A stretch of DNA of 35,126 bases, from NCBI RefSeq assembly GCF_946480385.1, contig NZ_CAMLJP010000066.1:1-35126 (forward strand), in the 5' to 3' direction. The notes beneath the pieces are model-generated. The model saw only the letters and a list, made by a program, of their open reading frames with translations, was not told where the DNA came from and did not search any database. Source of the stretch: an uncultured Azospirillum sp. Lineage in GTDB: Bacteria > Pseudomonadota > Alphaproteobacteria > Azospirillales > Azospirillaceae. Below, piece by piece: positions 1-10,352 of the stretch (position 1 is its first letter; every line of letters starts with the position of its first letter). The position numbers were made by a program, and so were the translations under genes.

Positions 1-1
1 C

Positions 2-1276
2 ATCTGCCTGAACTGGGGCTGCATCCCGACCAAGGCGCTGCTGCGCTCGGCCGAGGTGCTGCATCTCGCCAAGCATGCCGCCGACTACGGCCTGGTCATC
101 CAGAACCCGTCCTTCGACCTCGACAAGGTCGTCGCCCGCTCGCGGAAGGTCGCAGGGCAGCTGAACGGCGGCGTCAAGCACCTGCTGAAGAAGAACAAGG
201 TCGCGGTGATCGAGGGCTCCGCCAAGCTGCTCGGCAAGGGGCAGGTCGCGGTGACCAAGGGCGAGGCCCCGGTCGGCACCTTCGGCGCCAAGCACATCAT
301 CATCGCCACCGGTGCCCGCGCCCGCACGCTGCCGGGGCTGGAGGATGACGGCAAGCTGGTCTGGACCTATCGCAAGGCGATGACGCCCGACAGCATGCCG
401 AAGTCGCTGCTGGTGATCGGGTCCGGTGCCATCGGCATCGAATTCGCCAGCTTCTACAACGCCCTGGGCGCCAAGGTTACCGTGGTCGAGGTGATGGACC
501 GCATCCTTCCGGTGGAGGATGAGGAAATCTCCGCAATGGCCCGGAAAGCCTTCGAAAAGCAGGGCATGCGCATCATCACCGGCGGTAAGGCCGGCAACCT
601 GCGCAAGGCCGCCGACAGCGTGACCGTGGCCGTCGAGGCCGGCGGCAAGACCGAGGACATCACGGTCGACCGCGTCATCGTCGCCGTCGGCATCAGCCCG
701 AACACCGAGGGCCTGGGCCTGGAGAACACCAAGGTCAAGACCGACCGCGGCCACATCCAGACCAACGGCATGTGCGAGACCGACGAGCCGGGCGTGTACG
801 CCATCGGCGACGTGACCGGCGCCCCCTGGCTCGCCCACAAGGCCAGCCACGAGGGCGTGATCGTCGCCGAGCACATCGCCGGCAAGCATCCGCATGCGCT
901 GAACGTCCGCAACATCCCGGGCTGCACCTACTCGCACCCGCAGATCGCGTCGGTCGGCCTGACGGAGAAGAAGGCGAAGGAAGCCGGTTACGAGATCAAG
1001 GTCGGCCGCTTCCCCTTCGTCGGCAACGGCAAGGCCATCGCGCTCGGCGAGCCGGAAGGCCTGATCAAGACCATCTTCGACGCTAAGACCGGCGAGATGC
1101 TGGGCGCCCACATGATCGGCGCGGAAGTGACCGAGCTGATCCAGGGCTATGGCATCGCCAAGTCGTCGGAGCTGACCGAGGCCGAACTGATGCACACGGT
1201 GTTCCCGCACCCGACCCTGTCGGAAATGATGCATGAGTCGGTCCTTGATGCCTATGGCCGGGCGATCCACTTTTAA
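2..1276 (+). CDS. lpdA: Dihydrolipoyl dehydrogenase (E3), 5'-truncated by window edge
   Basis: This flavoprotein reoxidises dihydrolipoamide of 2-oxoacid dehydrogenase complexes with NAD+. The frame is open from base 2, so the start and the N-terminal FAD-binding GxGxxG lie outside the window. The first residues hold the redox-active disulfide, CLNWGCIPTK, with both cysteines. Further in come the NAD-binding motif (VIGSGAIGIEFASFY), the second FAD contact (YAIGDVTG) and the C-terminal dimerisation domain, whose catalytic His-Pro...Glu appears as HTVFPHPTLSE. CLNWGCIPTK with Trp is the form common in the pyruvate-dehydrogenase E3 of alphaproteobacteria (family knowledge). With lipA and ratA just downstream, the truncated side probably carries pdh/ace genes (inference). 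A GTG at 56 is internal and not the start. Confidence 0.96.
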   Translation: MCLNWGCIPTKALLRSAEVLHLAKHAADYGLVIQNPSFDLDKVVARSRKVAGQLNGGVKHLLKKNKVAVIEGSAKLLGKGQVAVTKGEAPVGTFGAKHIIIATGARARTLPGLEDDGKLVWTYRKAMTPDSMPKSLLVIGSGAIGIEFASFYNALGAKVTVVEVMDRILPVEDEEISAMARKAFEKQGMRIITGGKAGNLRKAADSVTVAVEAGGKTEDITVDRVIVAVGISPNTEGLGLENTKVKTDRGHIQTNGMCETDEPGVYAIGDVTGAPWLAHKASHEGVIVAEHIAGKHPHALNVRNIPGCTYSHPQIASVGLTEKKAKEAGYEIKVGRFPFVGNGKAIALGEPEGLIKTIFDAKTGEMLGAHMIGAEVTELIQGYGIAKSSELTEAELMHTVFPHPTLSEMMHESVLDAYGRAIHF

Positions 1277-1332
1277 CTAGGATTTTCCGCAAGGGATTTC
1301 TGGGGTGACGTTTTTCCCCTTTGGACGGAGCC

Positions 1333-1818
1333 ATGGACCGCAGCAGCGCCGCCTATGACGAGGATTTCTACGCCTGGACGCAAGCCCAGGCGCAGGAGCT
1401 TCGCCGTGCCGGCGCCGAGCGGAACAACGCCCCGGTCGACTGGGAGAACGTCGCCGAGGAGATCGAGAGCATGGGCCGCAGCCAGAAATCCGAGATCGAC
1501 AATCGCCTTGGCGTTCTGCTGGTCCATTTGCTGAAATGGATGTTCTGTCCTGATCTGCGGGAACGATGCGAGCGAGGCTGGCGCCTAACCGTCCGGGAGC
1601 AGCGCAAGAAGCTGATCCGGGAGATCAAGGACAGCCCCAGCCTCCGACCCTACATCGCCGAGGTCTTCGCCGACGTTTACTCGGACGCCCGGCTGCGGGC
1701 CGCCGTCGAGGCGGATGTCCCCGACGGGCATTTCCCGGTCTTGCCGCCTTTCACGCTTGACCAGGCGCTCGATCCGGCCTATCCGGCCGAACTGTTTCCG
1801 CCGGAATGGCGGGTTTGA
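1333..1818 (+). CDS. DUF29 domain-containing protein
   Basis: A 161-residue protein of the DUF29 family, whose function is unknown. The N-terminus carries the family pattern YDEDFYAWTQAQAQ, followed about 25 residues later by DWENVAEEIESMG, and the C-terminus ends with the typical FPPEWRV tail. No signal peptide or membrane segment is seen. The ATG at 1333 is preceded by GGACGGAG; an in-frame TTG at 1321 lies upstream of that site and is less likely. DUF29 genes are often numerous and scattered in cyanobacteria and Azospirillum-like bacteria (family knowledge). This one sits between lpdA and lipA, which are otherwise functionally linked, so it may be an insertion into the cluster. Confidence 0.85.
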   Translation: MDRSSAAYDEDFYAWTQAQAQELRRAGAERNNAPVDWENVAEEIESMGRSQKSEIDNRLGVLLVHLLKWMFCPDLRERCERGWRLTVREQRKKLIREIKDSPSLRPYIAEVFADVYSDARLRAAVEADVPDGHFPVLPPFTLDQALDPAYPAELFPPEWRV

Positions 1819-1880
1819 CATCCTCATCGCACCTATTGTCGGGGCCGGGGCATCGCGTCGGCCATCGGGAGCTTTAGACC

Positions 1881-2837
1881 ATGACCCTCGTCGACCAGAC
1901 CGAGAAGCTGCGCCACCCCGAAAAGGCCCATAAGCCCGACAACCCCATCCAGCGCAAACCGGCCTGGATCCGGGTCAAGGCGCCGATGAGCCAGGAATAC
2001 AACGAGACCCGCCAGCTGATGCGCGGGCTGAAGCTGAACACCGTGTGCGAGGAGGCCGCCTGCCCGAACATCGGGGAGTGCTGGAAGCACAAGCACGCCA
2101 CCTTCATGATCCTGGGCTCCATCTGCACGCGCGGCTGCGCCTTCTGCAATGTCGAGACCGGGCGGCCGGACCAGCTGGACCCGCATGAGCCGGACAATGT
2201 GGCCGAGGCGGTCGGAAAGCTGAAGCTCAGCCACGTCGTCATCACCTCGGTCGACCGCGACGATCTGGCCGACGGCGGCGCCGAGCATTTCGCCCGCACC
2301 ATCCGCGCCATCCGCGCCGCATCGCCGGAAACGACCATCGAGATCCTGACCCCCGACTTCCAGAAGAAGAAGGGTGCGGTCGAGGTGGTGGTGGAGGCCA
2401 AGCCCGACGTCTTCAACCACAATCTGGAGACCGTTCCGCGCCTGTACCCCAACATCCGCCCCGGTGCGCGCTATTTCGCCTCGCTGCAGCTGCTGGCGCG
2501 GGTGAAGGAACTGGACCCGACGATCTTCACAAAGTCCGGCCTGATGGTCGGGTTGGGAGAGACGAAGGAGGAGATCGGGCAGGTGATGGACGATCTGCGC
2601 TCCGCCGATGTGGACTTTCTGACGATTGGGCAGTATCTCCAGCCCACGCCCAAGCATGCGGCGGTGGATCGTTTCGTGACTCCTGAGGAGTTCGACGGTT
2701 ATTCCACTGTCGGCCGCGGCAAGGGCTTCCTGCTGGTGGCCTCGTCGCCGCTGACGCGCTCGTCCTACCATGCGGGCGCCGATTTCGAGAAGTTGCGCGA
2801 AGCCCGGCTGCGCAAGCTGGGGGTCGCGGCCGCCTGA
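1881..2837 (+). CDS. lipA: Lipoyl synthase (radical SAM)
   Basis: LipA inserts two sulfur atoms into protein-bound octanoyl groups to make lipoyl cofactors of E2 and GcvH proteins. The 318-residue product shows both iron-sulfur motifs. The auxiliary-cluster cysteines are C56, C61 and C67 ([12 protein letters not shown]), and the radical-SAM CxxxCxxC is C82, C86 and C89 (CTRGCAFC). The C-terminal RSSYHA segment supplies the conserved Arg-Ser-Ser needed for the auxiliary cluster. Length is normal. The ATG at 1881 follows GGGAGC. Position downstream of lpdA fits supply of lipoate to the same dehydrogenase complexes. Confidence 0.97.
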   Translation: MTLVDQTEKLRHPEKAHKPDNPIQRKPAWIRVKAPMSQEYNETRQLMRGLKLNTVCEEAACPNIGECWKHKHATFMILGSICTRGCAFCNVETGRPDQLDPHEPDNVAEAVGKLKLSHVVITSVDRDDLADGGAEHFARTIRAIRAASPETTIEILTPDFQKKKGAVEVVVEAKPDVFNHNLETVPRLYPNIRPGARYFASLQLLARVKELDPTIFTKSGLMVGLGETKEEIGQVMDDLRSADVDFLTIGQYLQPTPKHAAVDRFVTPEEFDGYSTVGRGKGFLLVASSPLTRSSYHAGADFEKLREARLRKLGVAAA

Positions 2838-2873
2838 TCCAAGGCGGTTCAATAGAAGGACACGGGTACGGGC

Positions 2874-3329
2874 ATGCCGACGCACGCGGAAAAGAAGGTT
2901 CTTCCCTACACGCCCCAGCAGATGTACGACCTGGTCGCCGATGTGGAGAAGTATCCGGAGTTTCTGCCCTGGTGCCTGGCGGCCCGCATCCGCAAGCGCG
3001 AAGGCAATGTCATGTTCGCGGACCTGATCATCGGGTTCAAGATGGTCCGCGAACGCTTCACCTCGCGGGTGGAGTTGAGCGCGCCGGCCTGCCGGATCGA
3101 CGTGCAGTACACCGACGGGCCGTTCCAGTACCTGAACAACCACTGGATCTTCAACGATCATCCCGGCGGCTGCTGCGTCGACTTCTTCGTCGATTTCGAG
3201 TTCCGTTCGAAGATGCTGCAGAAGATCATGGGCCTGCTGTTCAACGAGGCGGTGCGCCGGATGGTGCAGGCCTTCGAAACGCGTGCGGCCCAGCTTTATG
3301 GGCCGGGCCGGGTGACGCAGCCGGCCTGA
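2874..3329 (+). CDS. RatA/COQ10-type START (SRPBCC) protein
   Basis: A 151-residue single-domain protein of the polyketide-cyclase/START superfamily. The opening (KKVLPYTPQQMYDLVADVEKYPEFLPWC) is the hallmark of the RatA/YfjG/COQ10 group. E. coli RatA was described as a toxin acting on 50S subunits, while the mitochondrial and alphaproteobacterial COQ10 proteins bind ubiquinone and support respiration. In this context (directly after lipA) a quinone or respiratory role seems more likely than a toxin; this is inference. Intergenic distance to lipA is 36 bases, consistent with one transcript. No signal peptide is seen. Confidence 0.92.
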   Translation: MPTHAEKKVLPYTPQQMYDLVADVEKYPEFLPWCLAARIRKREGNVMFADLIIGFKMVRERFTSRVELSAPACRIDVQYTDGPFQYLNNHWIFNDHPGGCCVDFFVDFEFRSKMLQKIMGLLFNEAVRRMVQAFETRAAQLYGPGRVTQPA

Positions 3330-3362
3330 CGCCGGCTTGCAGGCAGATGTGGGAGTGGTCGG

Positions 3363-3551
3363 TCAGCTCTTGTCCGACCACAACTCCCCGCCGCTGGCCC
3401 AATCGCTTTTCTTCACATCCTGAAAGATGATGTCCACCGCCGAGGGCGAGCAGCCGAGGACTTTGACGGTCGCCTCGGTCAGCGCCTTGGCGTATTCGCG
3501 CTTCTGTTCGACGGTGCGGCCTTCGAACAGCTGGATGTTGATGGTCGGCAT
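3363..3551 (-). CDS. 4-oxalocrotonate tautomerase family protein
   Basis: A 62-residue protein starting MPTINIQLFEGR. After Met removal it would expose the catalytic Pro1 of the tautomerase superfamily. The length and the pattern EQKREYAKALTEA match small homohexameric 4-OT enzymes, and a basic residue (R12) is near the expected active-site position. Substrate unknown; many relatives are promiscuous. The ATG is preceded by AAGGGA. It is the last gene of the minus-strand group ispDF-cinA-tautomerase, 42 bases after the cinA-like stop, and converges on ratA. Confidence 0.9.
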   Translation of the reverse strand: MPTINIQLFEGRTVEQKREYAKALTEATVKVLGCSPSAVDIIFQDVKKSDWASGGELWSDKS

Positions 3552-3593
3552 CGGGTCATTTCCCTTGTTGGTGAAGAGTTTGCCGGCGAATCT

Positions 3594-4097
3594 TCAGCGC
3601 AGGCTTCCGGTCGGACGGGCCAGCCGCAGCCGCTCCAGCGCCGCCTGGACGGTCGCCATCCGCACGGCGTCGCGGTCGCCGGGAAAGGTGTATTCCTTGG
3701 CCTTGGCCGCTCCGCCGCGCACGGCGGTGGCGACATAGACGCGACCCACCGGCTTGGTCTCGGTCGCGCCGCCGGGGCCGGCGATGCCGGTCACCGCCAC
3801 CGTCACGTCGGCCCGCGACTTGGCCAGCGCACCGACGGCCATGGCGACCGCCACCTCCGGACTGACCGCGCCGTGGGCGTGCAGCAGACTGGCGGGGACG
3901 CCCAACAACTCGGTCTTGGCGATGTTGGTGTAGGTGACGAAGCCGCGGTCGACCACCTTCGACGAACCGGCGATGTCGGTCAGCGCGCCGGCGATCAGGC
4001 CGCCGGTGCAGGATTCGGCGGTCGCCAGCATGAAGCCGGCGAGGCCGTATTCGGCCAGCACCTGGGCGGACAGCTCGCGGATGATCTCGGGAAACAT
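3594..4097 (-). CDS. CinA C-terminal-domain amidohydrolase (PncC type)
   Basis: A 167-residue stand-alone CinA C-terminal domain. Proteins of this type (PncC/YgaD) hydrolyse nicotinamide mononucleotide to nicotinate mononucleotide and ammonia in pyridine-nucleotide salvage (family knowledge). The signature AESCTGG is at residues 27-33, with the downstream GGATETKPVG glycine-rich stretch. The N-terminal molybdopterin-binding domain of full-length CinA is absent, which is common in proteobacteria. The ATG is preceded by GAGAGG. It lies 36 bases downstream of ispDF, likely in one transcript. Confidence 0.93.
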   Translation of the reverse strand: MFPEIIRELSAQVLAEYGLAGFMLATAESCTGGLIAGALTDIAGSSKVVDRGFVTYTNIAKTELLGVPASLLHAHGAVSPEVAVAMAVGALAKSRADVTVAVTGIAGPGGATETKPVGRVYVATAVRGGAAKAKEYTFPGDRDAVRMATVQAALERLRLARPTGSLR

Positions 4098-4133
4098 GAC
4101 GGCCTCTCCCGGTTCGGAACGTTGAATAGGATG

Positions 4134-5306
4134 TTAGCCGGGGAGCCGGATGGTCGCCACCGCCTGCGCGGCGATGCCCTCGCGCCGGCCGGCGAAGCCC
4201 AGCTGCTCGGTGGTGGTCGCCTTGACGCTGACCCGACCGACCTCGATGCCCAGGATTTGGGCAATGCGTTCGGCCATCGCGGCGCGGTGGGGGCCGACCT
4301 TCGGCCGTTCGCAGATGATCGTCACGTCGGCATGGGCAATGACGCCGCCGCGCTCCGCCACCAGATCGGCGGCATGGCGCAGGAACTTGGCGCTGTCGGC
4401 CCCGCGCCAGCGCGGGTCTGTCGGTGGGAAGTGGCTGCCGATGTCGCCGGCGGCCAGCGCGCCGAGGATGGCGTCGGTCAGGGCATGCAGACCGACATCG
4501 GCATCGGAATGACCCTCCAGCCCGTGGTCGTGCGGGATGCGCAGGCCGCAGAGCGTCACGTAATCGCCGTCGGTGAAGCGGTGGACGTCGAAGCCGCTGC
4601 CGGTCCGCACATCCCACAGGTTGCTCATGATCGCGCGGGTGGCGCGGGTCAGGTCGTCGGGGGTGGTCACCTTGAAATTGTCCTCCTTGGACGGCACCAG
4701 CGCCACGGCCAGACCGGCACGCTCGGTCACCGCCGCGTCGTCGGTCAGCGACAGGCTGGCGGCGGCGCGGTGCGCCTCCAGAATGGCGGGGAAGCGGAAG
4801 CCCTGCGGGGTCTGCGCCCGCCACAACCCTTCGCGGTCCACCGTACCGGCGATGGCGCCGGAACCGGCGCGCTTGAGGGTATCGGCGACCTGTACCGCAG
4901 CGATGGCGCCGGGCGTGGCGTCGAGCGCCGCAATCACCGCACCGATGGTGGCCGCGTCGATCAGCGGCCGGGCGGCGTCGTGGATCAGCACGAGGTCGGG
5001 GGCGCCGTCGGCGGCCAGCGCCTCCAGCCCGTTGCGCACCGAGTCCTGACGGCTGGCGCCGCCGGCCACCGGATCGGGCAGGCCGAGGCCGGCGACAGCG
5101 GCGTCATAGGCGTCGCGCCACGCCGGGTCGATGACCACGCGCACACCGGTGACCTGGGGGTGGTTGAGGAAGGCCTCCACCGTCCGGCGCAGCACCGGCT
5201 TGCCGGCGAGGTCGAGATACTGCTTCGGCCGTTCGGCGCCGAACCGCTGACCGGATCCGCCGGCGACGATTAGGGCGATACAGGTGGGCGCGATGCAGGT
5301 GGGCAT
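4134..5306 (-). CDS. ispDF: Bifunctional IspD/IspF isoprenoid enzyme
   Basis: A 390-residue fusion of two non-consecutive enzymes of the MEP isoprenoid pathway. The N-terminal half is 2-C-methyl-D-erythritol 4-phosphate cytidylyltransferase: [13 protein letters not shown] near residues 11-23 followed by [11 protein letters not shown], and [10 protein letters not shown] further in. From about residue 230 comes 2-C-methyl-D-erythritol 2,4-cyclodiphosphate synthase, with the metal-binding DVH and the [14 protein letters not shown] motif. Fusion of IspD and IspF is typical of alphaproteobacteria. The open frame extends to 5495, but the cytidylyltransferase fold begins right after the Met at 5306, so I chose that start. 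[11 protein letters not shown] contains a small internal duplication (PTCIA twice). Confidence 0.96.
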   Translation of the reverse strand: MPTCIAPTCIALIVAGGSGQRFGAERPKQYLDLAGKPVLRRTVEAFLNHPQVTGVRVVIDPAWRDAYDAAVAGLGLPDPVAGGASRQDSVRNGLEALAADGAPDLVLIHDAARPLIDAATIGAVIAALDATPGAIAAVQVADTLKRAGSGAIAGTVDREGLWRAQTPQGFRFPAILEAHRAAASLSLTDDAAVTERAGLAVALVPSKEDNFKVTTPDDLTRATRAIMSNLWDVRTGSGFDVHRFTDGDYVTLCGLRIPHDHGLEGHSDADVGLHALTDAILGALAAGDIGSHFPPTDPRWRGADSAKFLRHAADLVAERGGVIAHADVTIICERPKVGPHRAAMAERIAQILGIEVGRVSVKATTTEQLGFAGRREGIAAQAVATIRLPG

Positions 5307-5481
5307 GAGGCAAACCGTAAGATATGATAGCCACTTGACGGAAACGTCGCGGAGCCTAGCCTGTCGCCGTGGTTCCGCCAAGTGCCGAGCCTTGCCGCCT
5401 GTTACCCTCCGGACGATCTCCGGGGGCGGGCGGCATGACATGGCAGCATCATGGCGGAAGGACGGGAGTGCATTCGGGTCC

Positions 5482-6312
5482 ATGTCGCAGAACATTTTCT
5501 TGAGCCTGACGGCGCTGGTAGCCCTGTTGCCTGCCGCCTTCTATCCCTACCGGCGCATCGCGGGGCAGGGGGTGGAGGGCCGCGGCTGGTCTTTCTGGGG
5601 CGCCCTGCTGCTCGCCGCCGCCGGGCCGGGCATGTGGGCGATCCTGCAGGTGGCCGGCCAGTGGCAGACCGGATTCTCCACCGCGCTGTGGGTGACGACC
5701 GCCGCCTGCATGGCTCTGTTCATCGGGCTCAGCCTGCTCCATGACACGGCCTGGAGACTGGCGCCGCTGCTGCTGCCCTATCTGCTCGCGGTCTGCCTGC
5801 TGGCGACGCTGACGGAGGATGCGCCGGCCCCGGTCCTGCGCGGCAATGCGCCGGGCGTGTGGATCGATCTGCACATCGCGGTGTCGGTCTTCACCTATGC
5901 CCTGCTGACGCTCAGTGCCGTGGCGTCCTTTGCGGCGGTGATTCAGACGCGGGCGCTGAAGAGCAAGCGGCCGACTCCGCTCAGCCGCTTCCTGCCGCCG
6001 GTGGCGGAGAGCGAGCGGCTGCAGCTGCGCCTTCTGATCGCGTCGGAGGTGGTGCTGGGCGCCGGCCTCGCCACCGGTATGGCGGTGCTCTATTTCGAGC
6101 AGGGGCTGCTGTTCCGCACCGATCACAAGACGCTGCTGTCGCTGGCGACCTTCATCGTCATCGGCATCCTGCTGCTGGCGGAATACCGGACCGGCGTGCG
6201 CGGGCGGACGGCGGCGCGGACCATGCTGATCGTCTATCTGCTGGCGACGCTTGCCTATCCCGGTGTCAAGTTCGTGTCGAACGTGCTGATCGGACAATGG
6301 GCCTGGAGTTGA
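5482..6312 (+). CDS. Cytochrome c assembly (CcsA/YpjD-like) membrane protein
   Basis: A 276-residue integral membrane protein with about eight hydrophobic segments. It resembles the YpjD/CcsA-like family: [24 protein letters not shown] is the conserved core helix, and [14 protein letters not shown] follows later. True CcsA/CcmC proteins handle haem for cytochrome c maturation; the role of the YpjD branch is not established. The start is uncertain. ATG 5482 has GGGAG 15 bases upstream, and an in-frame ATG at 5440 would add 14 polar residues. Divergent from ispDF, with a 175-base intergenic region. It is followed by the promoter region of the ntr block. Confidence 0.85.
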   Translation: MSQNIFLSLTALVALLPAAFYPYRRIAGQGVEGRGWSFWGALLLAAAGPGMWAILQVAGQWQTGFSTALWVTTAACMALFIGLSLLHDTAWRLAPLLLPYLLAVCLLATLTEDAPAPVLRGNAPGVWIDLHIAVSVFTYALLTLSAVASFAAVIQTRALKSKRPTPLSRFLPPVAESERLQLRLLIASEVVLGAGLATGMAVLYFEQGLLFRTDHKTLLSLATFIVIGILLLAEYRTGVRGRTAARTMLIVYLLATLAYPGVKFVSNVLIGQWAWS

Positions 6313-6387
6313 CGGCGCATCCACTGCAAGTCGGTGGAACAGCATAGCTTTTACCCAGAGCTTGAGTATGGCCATTGGGCTTCGCGC

Positions 6388-6415
6388 TTGCACACATCCG
6401 CAGCAGCGTGATAAC
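6388..6415 (+). promoter_or_regulatory. Candidate sigma-70-type promoter of the dusB-ntrBC transcript
   Basis: TTGCAC at 6388-6393 and GATAAC at 6410-6415 are separated by 16 bases, within the 156-base gap before dusB. Matches to consensus are only moderate. Just before the gene an inverted repeat, TGCCC at 6445-6449 and GGGCA at 6457-6461, lies directly upstream of the ribosome-binding site (AGGTGAGA, 6461-6468). Confidence 0.35.
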
Positions 6416-6468
6416 TTGCCCAAAATGGTGGCACTTTGTTGATTTGCCCATCAATCGGGCAGGTGAGA

Positions 6469-7455
6469 ATGACCATACAAATCGGACCCATCACGCTCGC
6501 CGGACCGGTGATCCTGGCGCCCATGTCGGGTGTCTCCGACCTGCCGTTCCGCCGTCTGGTGAAACGCGCGGGCTGCGGCCTCGTCGTGTCGGAGATGATC
6601 GCCAGCCAGGCGATGATCCGCGAGAACCGCCAGACCCTGCGCATGGTGGAGACCGAGCCGGAAGAGTTTCCGATGGCGGTCCAACTCGCCGGCTGCGAGC
6701 CCGAGGTGATGGCGGAAGCGGCGAAGCTGAACGAGGATCGCGGCGCCGCCGTCGTCGACATCAATTTCGGCTGCCCGGTCAAGAAGGTGGTCAACGGCCA
6801 TGCCGGCTCCTCCCTGATGCGGGACGAGGCGTTGGCCGGCCGCATCCTGGAGGCGGTGGTGAAGGCCGTCAGCATCCCGGTGACGCTGAAGATGCGGCTG
6901 GGCTGGGACGAGACCAACCTCAACGCCCCGAACCTCGCCCGCATCGCCGAGCAGTGCGGGATCAAAATGGTGACGGTCCACGGCCGCACCCGCATGCAGT
7001 TCTACACCGGCACCGCCGACTGGACCTACGTCCGCCATGTGAAGGAGGCGGTGAAGATCCCCATCGTCGTCAACGGCGACATCACCAGTTTCGAGGCGGT
7101 GGACCGCGCGCTTGCCGAATCCGGCGCCGACGGTGTGATGATCGGGCGCGGCAGCTACGGCCGGCCCTGGTTCCCGTCCCAGGTCATGCATTACCTGCGC
7201 ACCGGCGAAAAGCTGCCCGACCCGCCGCTGCACGAGCAGATGAGCACGCTGCTGGAGCATTTCGACAGCATGCTCAGCCATTACGGCACGGACGGCGGCA
7301 TCAAGGTCGCCCGCAAGCATGTGTCCTGGTATTCGACCGGTCTGCGCGATTCCAACGAGTTCCGCCAGGAGGTCAACCGGCTGGGCGACCCCGAGGCGGT
7401 GCGTGACCGCATCCGTGCCTTCTACGAACCGGCAATCGAAAGGATGGCCGCCTGA
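6469..7455 (+). CDS. dusB: tRNA-dihydrouridine synthase B (NifR3)
   Basis: An FMN-dependent reductase of specific uridines in the tRNA D-loop, 328 residues. The TIM-barrel begins with [19 protein letters not shown]. The catalytic cysteine is C102 in [21 protein letters not shown], and the FMN phosphate site is near [16 protein letters not shown]. The ATG at 6469 follows AGGTGAGA; an in-frame TTG at 6436 would lie before that site. The gene was first named nifR3 because it precedes ntrB in Rhodobacter and other alphaproteobacteria. Co-transcription with ntrBC is well known, but a direct part in nitrogen control is not. Its TGA shares one base with the ntrB ATG. Confidence 0.96.
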   Translation: MTIQIGPITLAGPVILAPMSGVSDLPFRRLVKRAGCGLVVSEMIASQAMIRENRQTLRMVETEPEEFPMAVQLAGCEPEVMAEAAKLNEDRGAAVVDINFGCPVKKVVNGHAGSSLMRDEALAGRILEAVVKAVSIPVTLKMRLGWDETNLNAPNLARIAEQCGIKMVTVHGRTRMQFYTGTADWTYVRHVKEAVKIPIVVNGDITSFEAVDRALAESGADGVMIGRGSYGRPWFPSQVMHYLRTGEKLPDPPLHEQMSTLLEHFDSMLSHYGTDGGIKVARKHVSWYSTGLRDSNEFRQEVNRLGDPEAVRDRIRAFYEPAIERMAA

Positions 7456-8668
7456 TGGATCCCGTACCGATGACCGCCCCGGGCCAGCGTGGCCGCAACC
7501 GGTCGGGTGCCTCGCGGGCGCCCCGGCTGGAGTCCCTGGTGGTGCTGAACAGCCTGCCCGATCCGGTGCTGGTGGTGGACGGCAACGGCGACATTCGCTT
7601 CGTCAATCTGGAGGGGCAGGAGTTCTTCGATCTGTCCGCCAACGCGATGGAAGGCATGCCGCTGCCCGACCTGCTGCCGCCGGACAGCCCGGTGATGGGC
7701 CTGATCGAACAGGTGCGCCGCGGCAGCCGCCGGGTGTCGCAGGACGGGGTCATCATCGACACCCCGCGCATCGGCCCGCACTATGTCACCGTGCAGGTGG
7801 CGACCATGGGCGACCCGCCCGACCATGTGGTGCTGACCATCCACGAGCGGTCGCTGGCCCGCAAGATCGACCATTCGCTGACCCACCGCCATGCCGCGCG
7901 CTCCGTCACCGCCATGGCGGCGATGTTGGCGCATGAGGTGAAGAACCCGCTGTCGGGCATCCGCGGCGCGGCGCAGCTGCTGGAGGAGAATGCCAGCGAC
8001 CAGGACCGGGTGCTGACCCGCCTGATCTGCGACGAGGCCGACCGCATCGTGGCGCTGGTCAACCGGATGGAGGTGTTTTCCGACGAACGGCCGCTGGAAC
8101 GCGCCGCGGTGAACATCCACACCGTGCTGGAGCATGTGCGCAAGGTCGCCCAGAGCGGATTTGCCCGAAAAATACGCTTTGTCGAGCGTTACGACCCGTC
8201 ACTGCCTTCTGTTTACGGCAACCGCGACCAACTTGTGCAGGTTTTCCTGAATCTGGTGAAAAATGCGGCAGAGGCTGCACCTGAATCAGGCGGCGAGATC
8301 ACCCTGACCACCTCTTATCAGCATGGCGTGCGCATGGCGCTGCCGGGCGGCGATGTGCGCCGGCATCTGCCCTTGCTGGTAACGGTGCAGGATAATGGCG
8401 ACGGCATTCCGGAAGACCTGCAGTCGAACCTGTTCGATCCCTTCGTGACCAGCAAAGTGAACGGCACTGGCCTTGGTCTTGCATTGGTGGCGAAACTCAT
8501 AGGCGATCATGGCGGAACCATCGAGTTCGACAGCCAGCCTCGCCGGACCGTCTTCAAGGTGTCGCTGCCGATGTACGATGATTCGAAATACGATGACTCG
8601 AAACTTTCCGGAGAGTCGAAGATTTCAGACGCTGGCTTGCAGTCCAAGGGCGGCCGGGGGACTCGTTG

Positions 8669-8669
<1 letters not shown>
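7455..8669 (+). CDS. ntrB: Nitrogen regulation sensor histidine kinase NtrB (GlnL)
   Basis: A cytosolic kinase/phosphatase that controls NtrC according to nitrogen status through PII proteins. 404 residues: a PAS-like sensor at about 25-135 ([22 protein letters not shown]), then the H-box [11 protein letters not shown] with phospho-accepting H160. The N-box is NLVKNAAEA near 266-274, followed by G-boxes DNGDGIP and GTGLGLALV. No membrane segment. It overlaps dusB and ntrC by one base each (translational coupling). Two oddities: the part coding for the N-box to the end uses noticeably more A/T-ending codons than its surroundings, and the C-terminus carries an extra tail with a tandem YDDSK repeat. 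Confidence 0.96.
8574..8603 (+). repeat. 15-bp tandem duplication in the 3' end of ntrB
   Basis: TACGATGATTCGAAA (8574-8588) is followed directly by TACGATGACTCGAAA (8589-8603), one base different, encoding YDDSK twice in frame. A related TCGAAG occurs a few bases later. It lies after the last conserved kinase motif, in a charged tail. Confidence 0.85.
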
Positions 8670-10109
<1,440 letters not shown>

Positions 10110-10114
<5 letters not shown>

Positions 10115-10138
10115 GCTGCTGTCGAAAATAGGCTGCTG
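10110..10138 (+). repeat. Direct repeat at the ntrC stop codon
   Basis: AATAGGCTGCTG occurs at 10110-10121 and again at 10127-10138 (period 17). The first copy contains the ntrC TAG. The repeat looks like a short tandem duplication of the end of the gene into the 238-base ntrC-ntrY gap. The rest of that gap (10139-10352) holds a TTGACG hexamer at 10147 that could belong to an ntrY promoter, but I see no matching -10 element I would defend. Confidence 0.75.
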
Positions 10139-10352
10139 CCGGCCGATTGACGTCCTGCCGCCGCCGCAACCGACCCGTGCCAAAATTGTGACACAGCGTC
10201 GGTGCGGACGGCGCTGGACGAAAGACCAGCAACCGCCCGATGGCGCGCTGCGCCGGCTGGCCTAAGCGGTCCTGTCCGAAAGGCAGATCCATTGCGGCTT
10301 GGCAGGACCGCAACAGAGGTGTATCTTTCCGGCAACAGATTAGCGCCGGACG

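Noticed and set aside
5307..5495. N-terminal extension of IspDF
   Set aside because: The cytidylyltransferase fold begins immediately after Met at 5306, and the extension has no family similarity.
6429..6447. TGGCAC followed by TTTGC before dusB, resembling a sigma-54 -24/-12 promoter
   Set aside because: The GG and GC dinucleotides are 16 bases apart instead of the strict 12.
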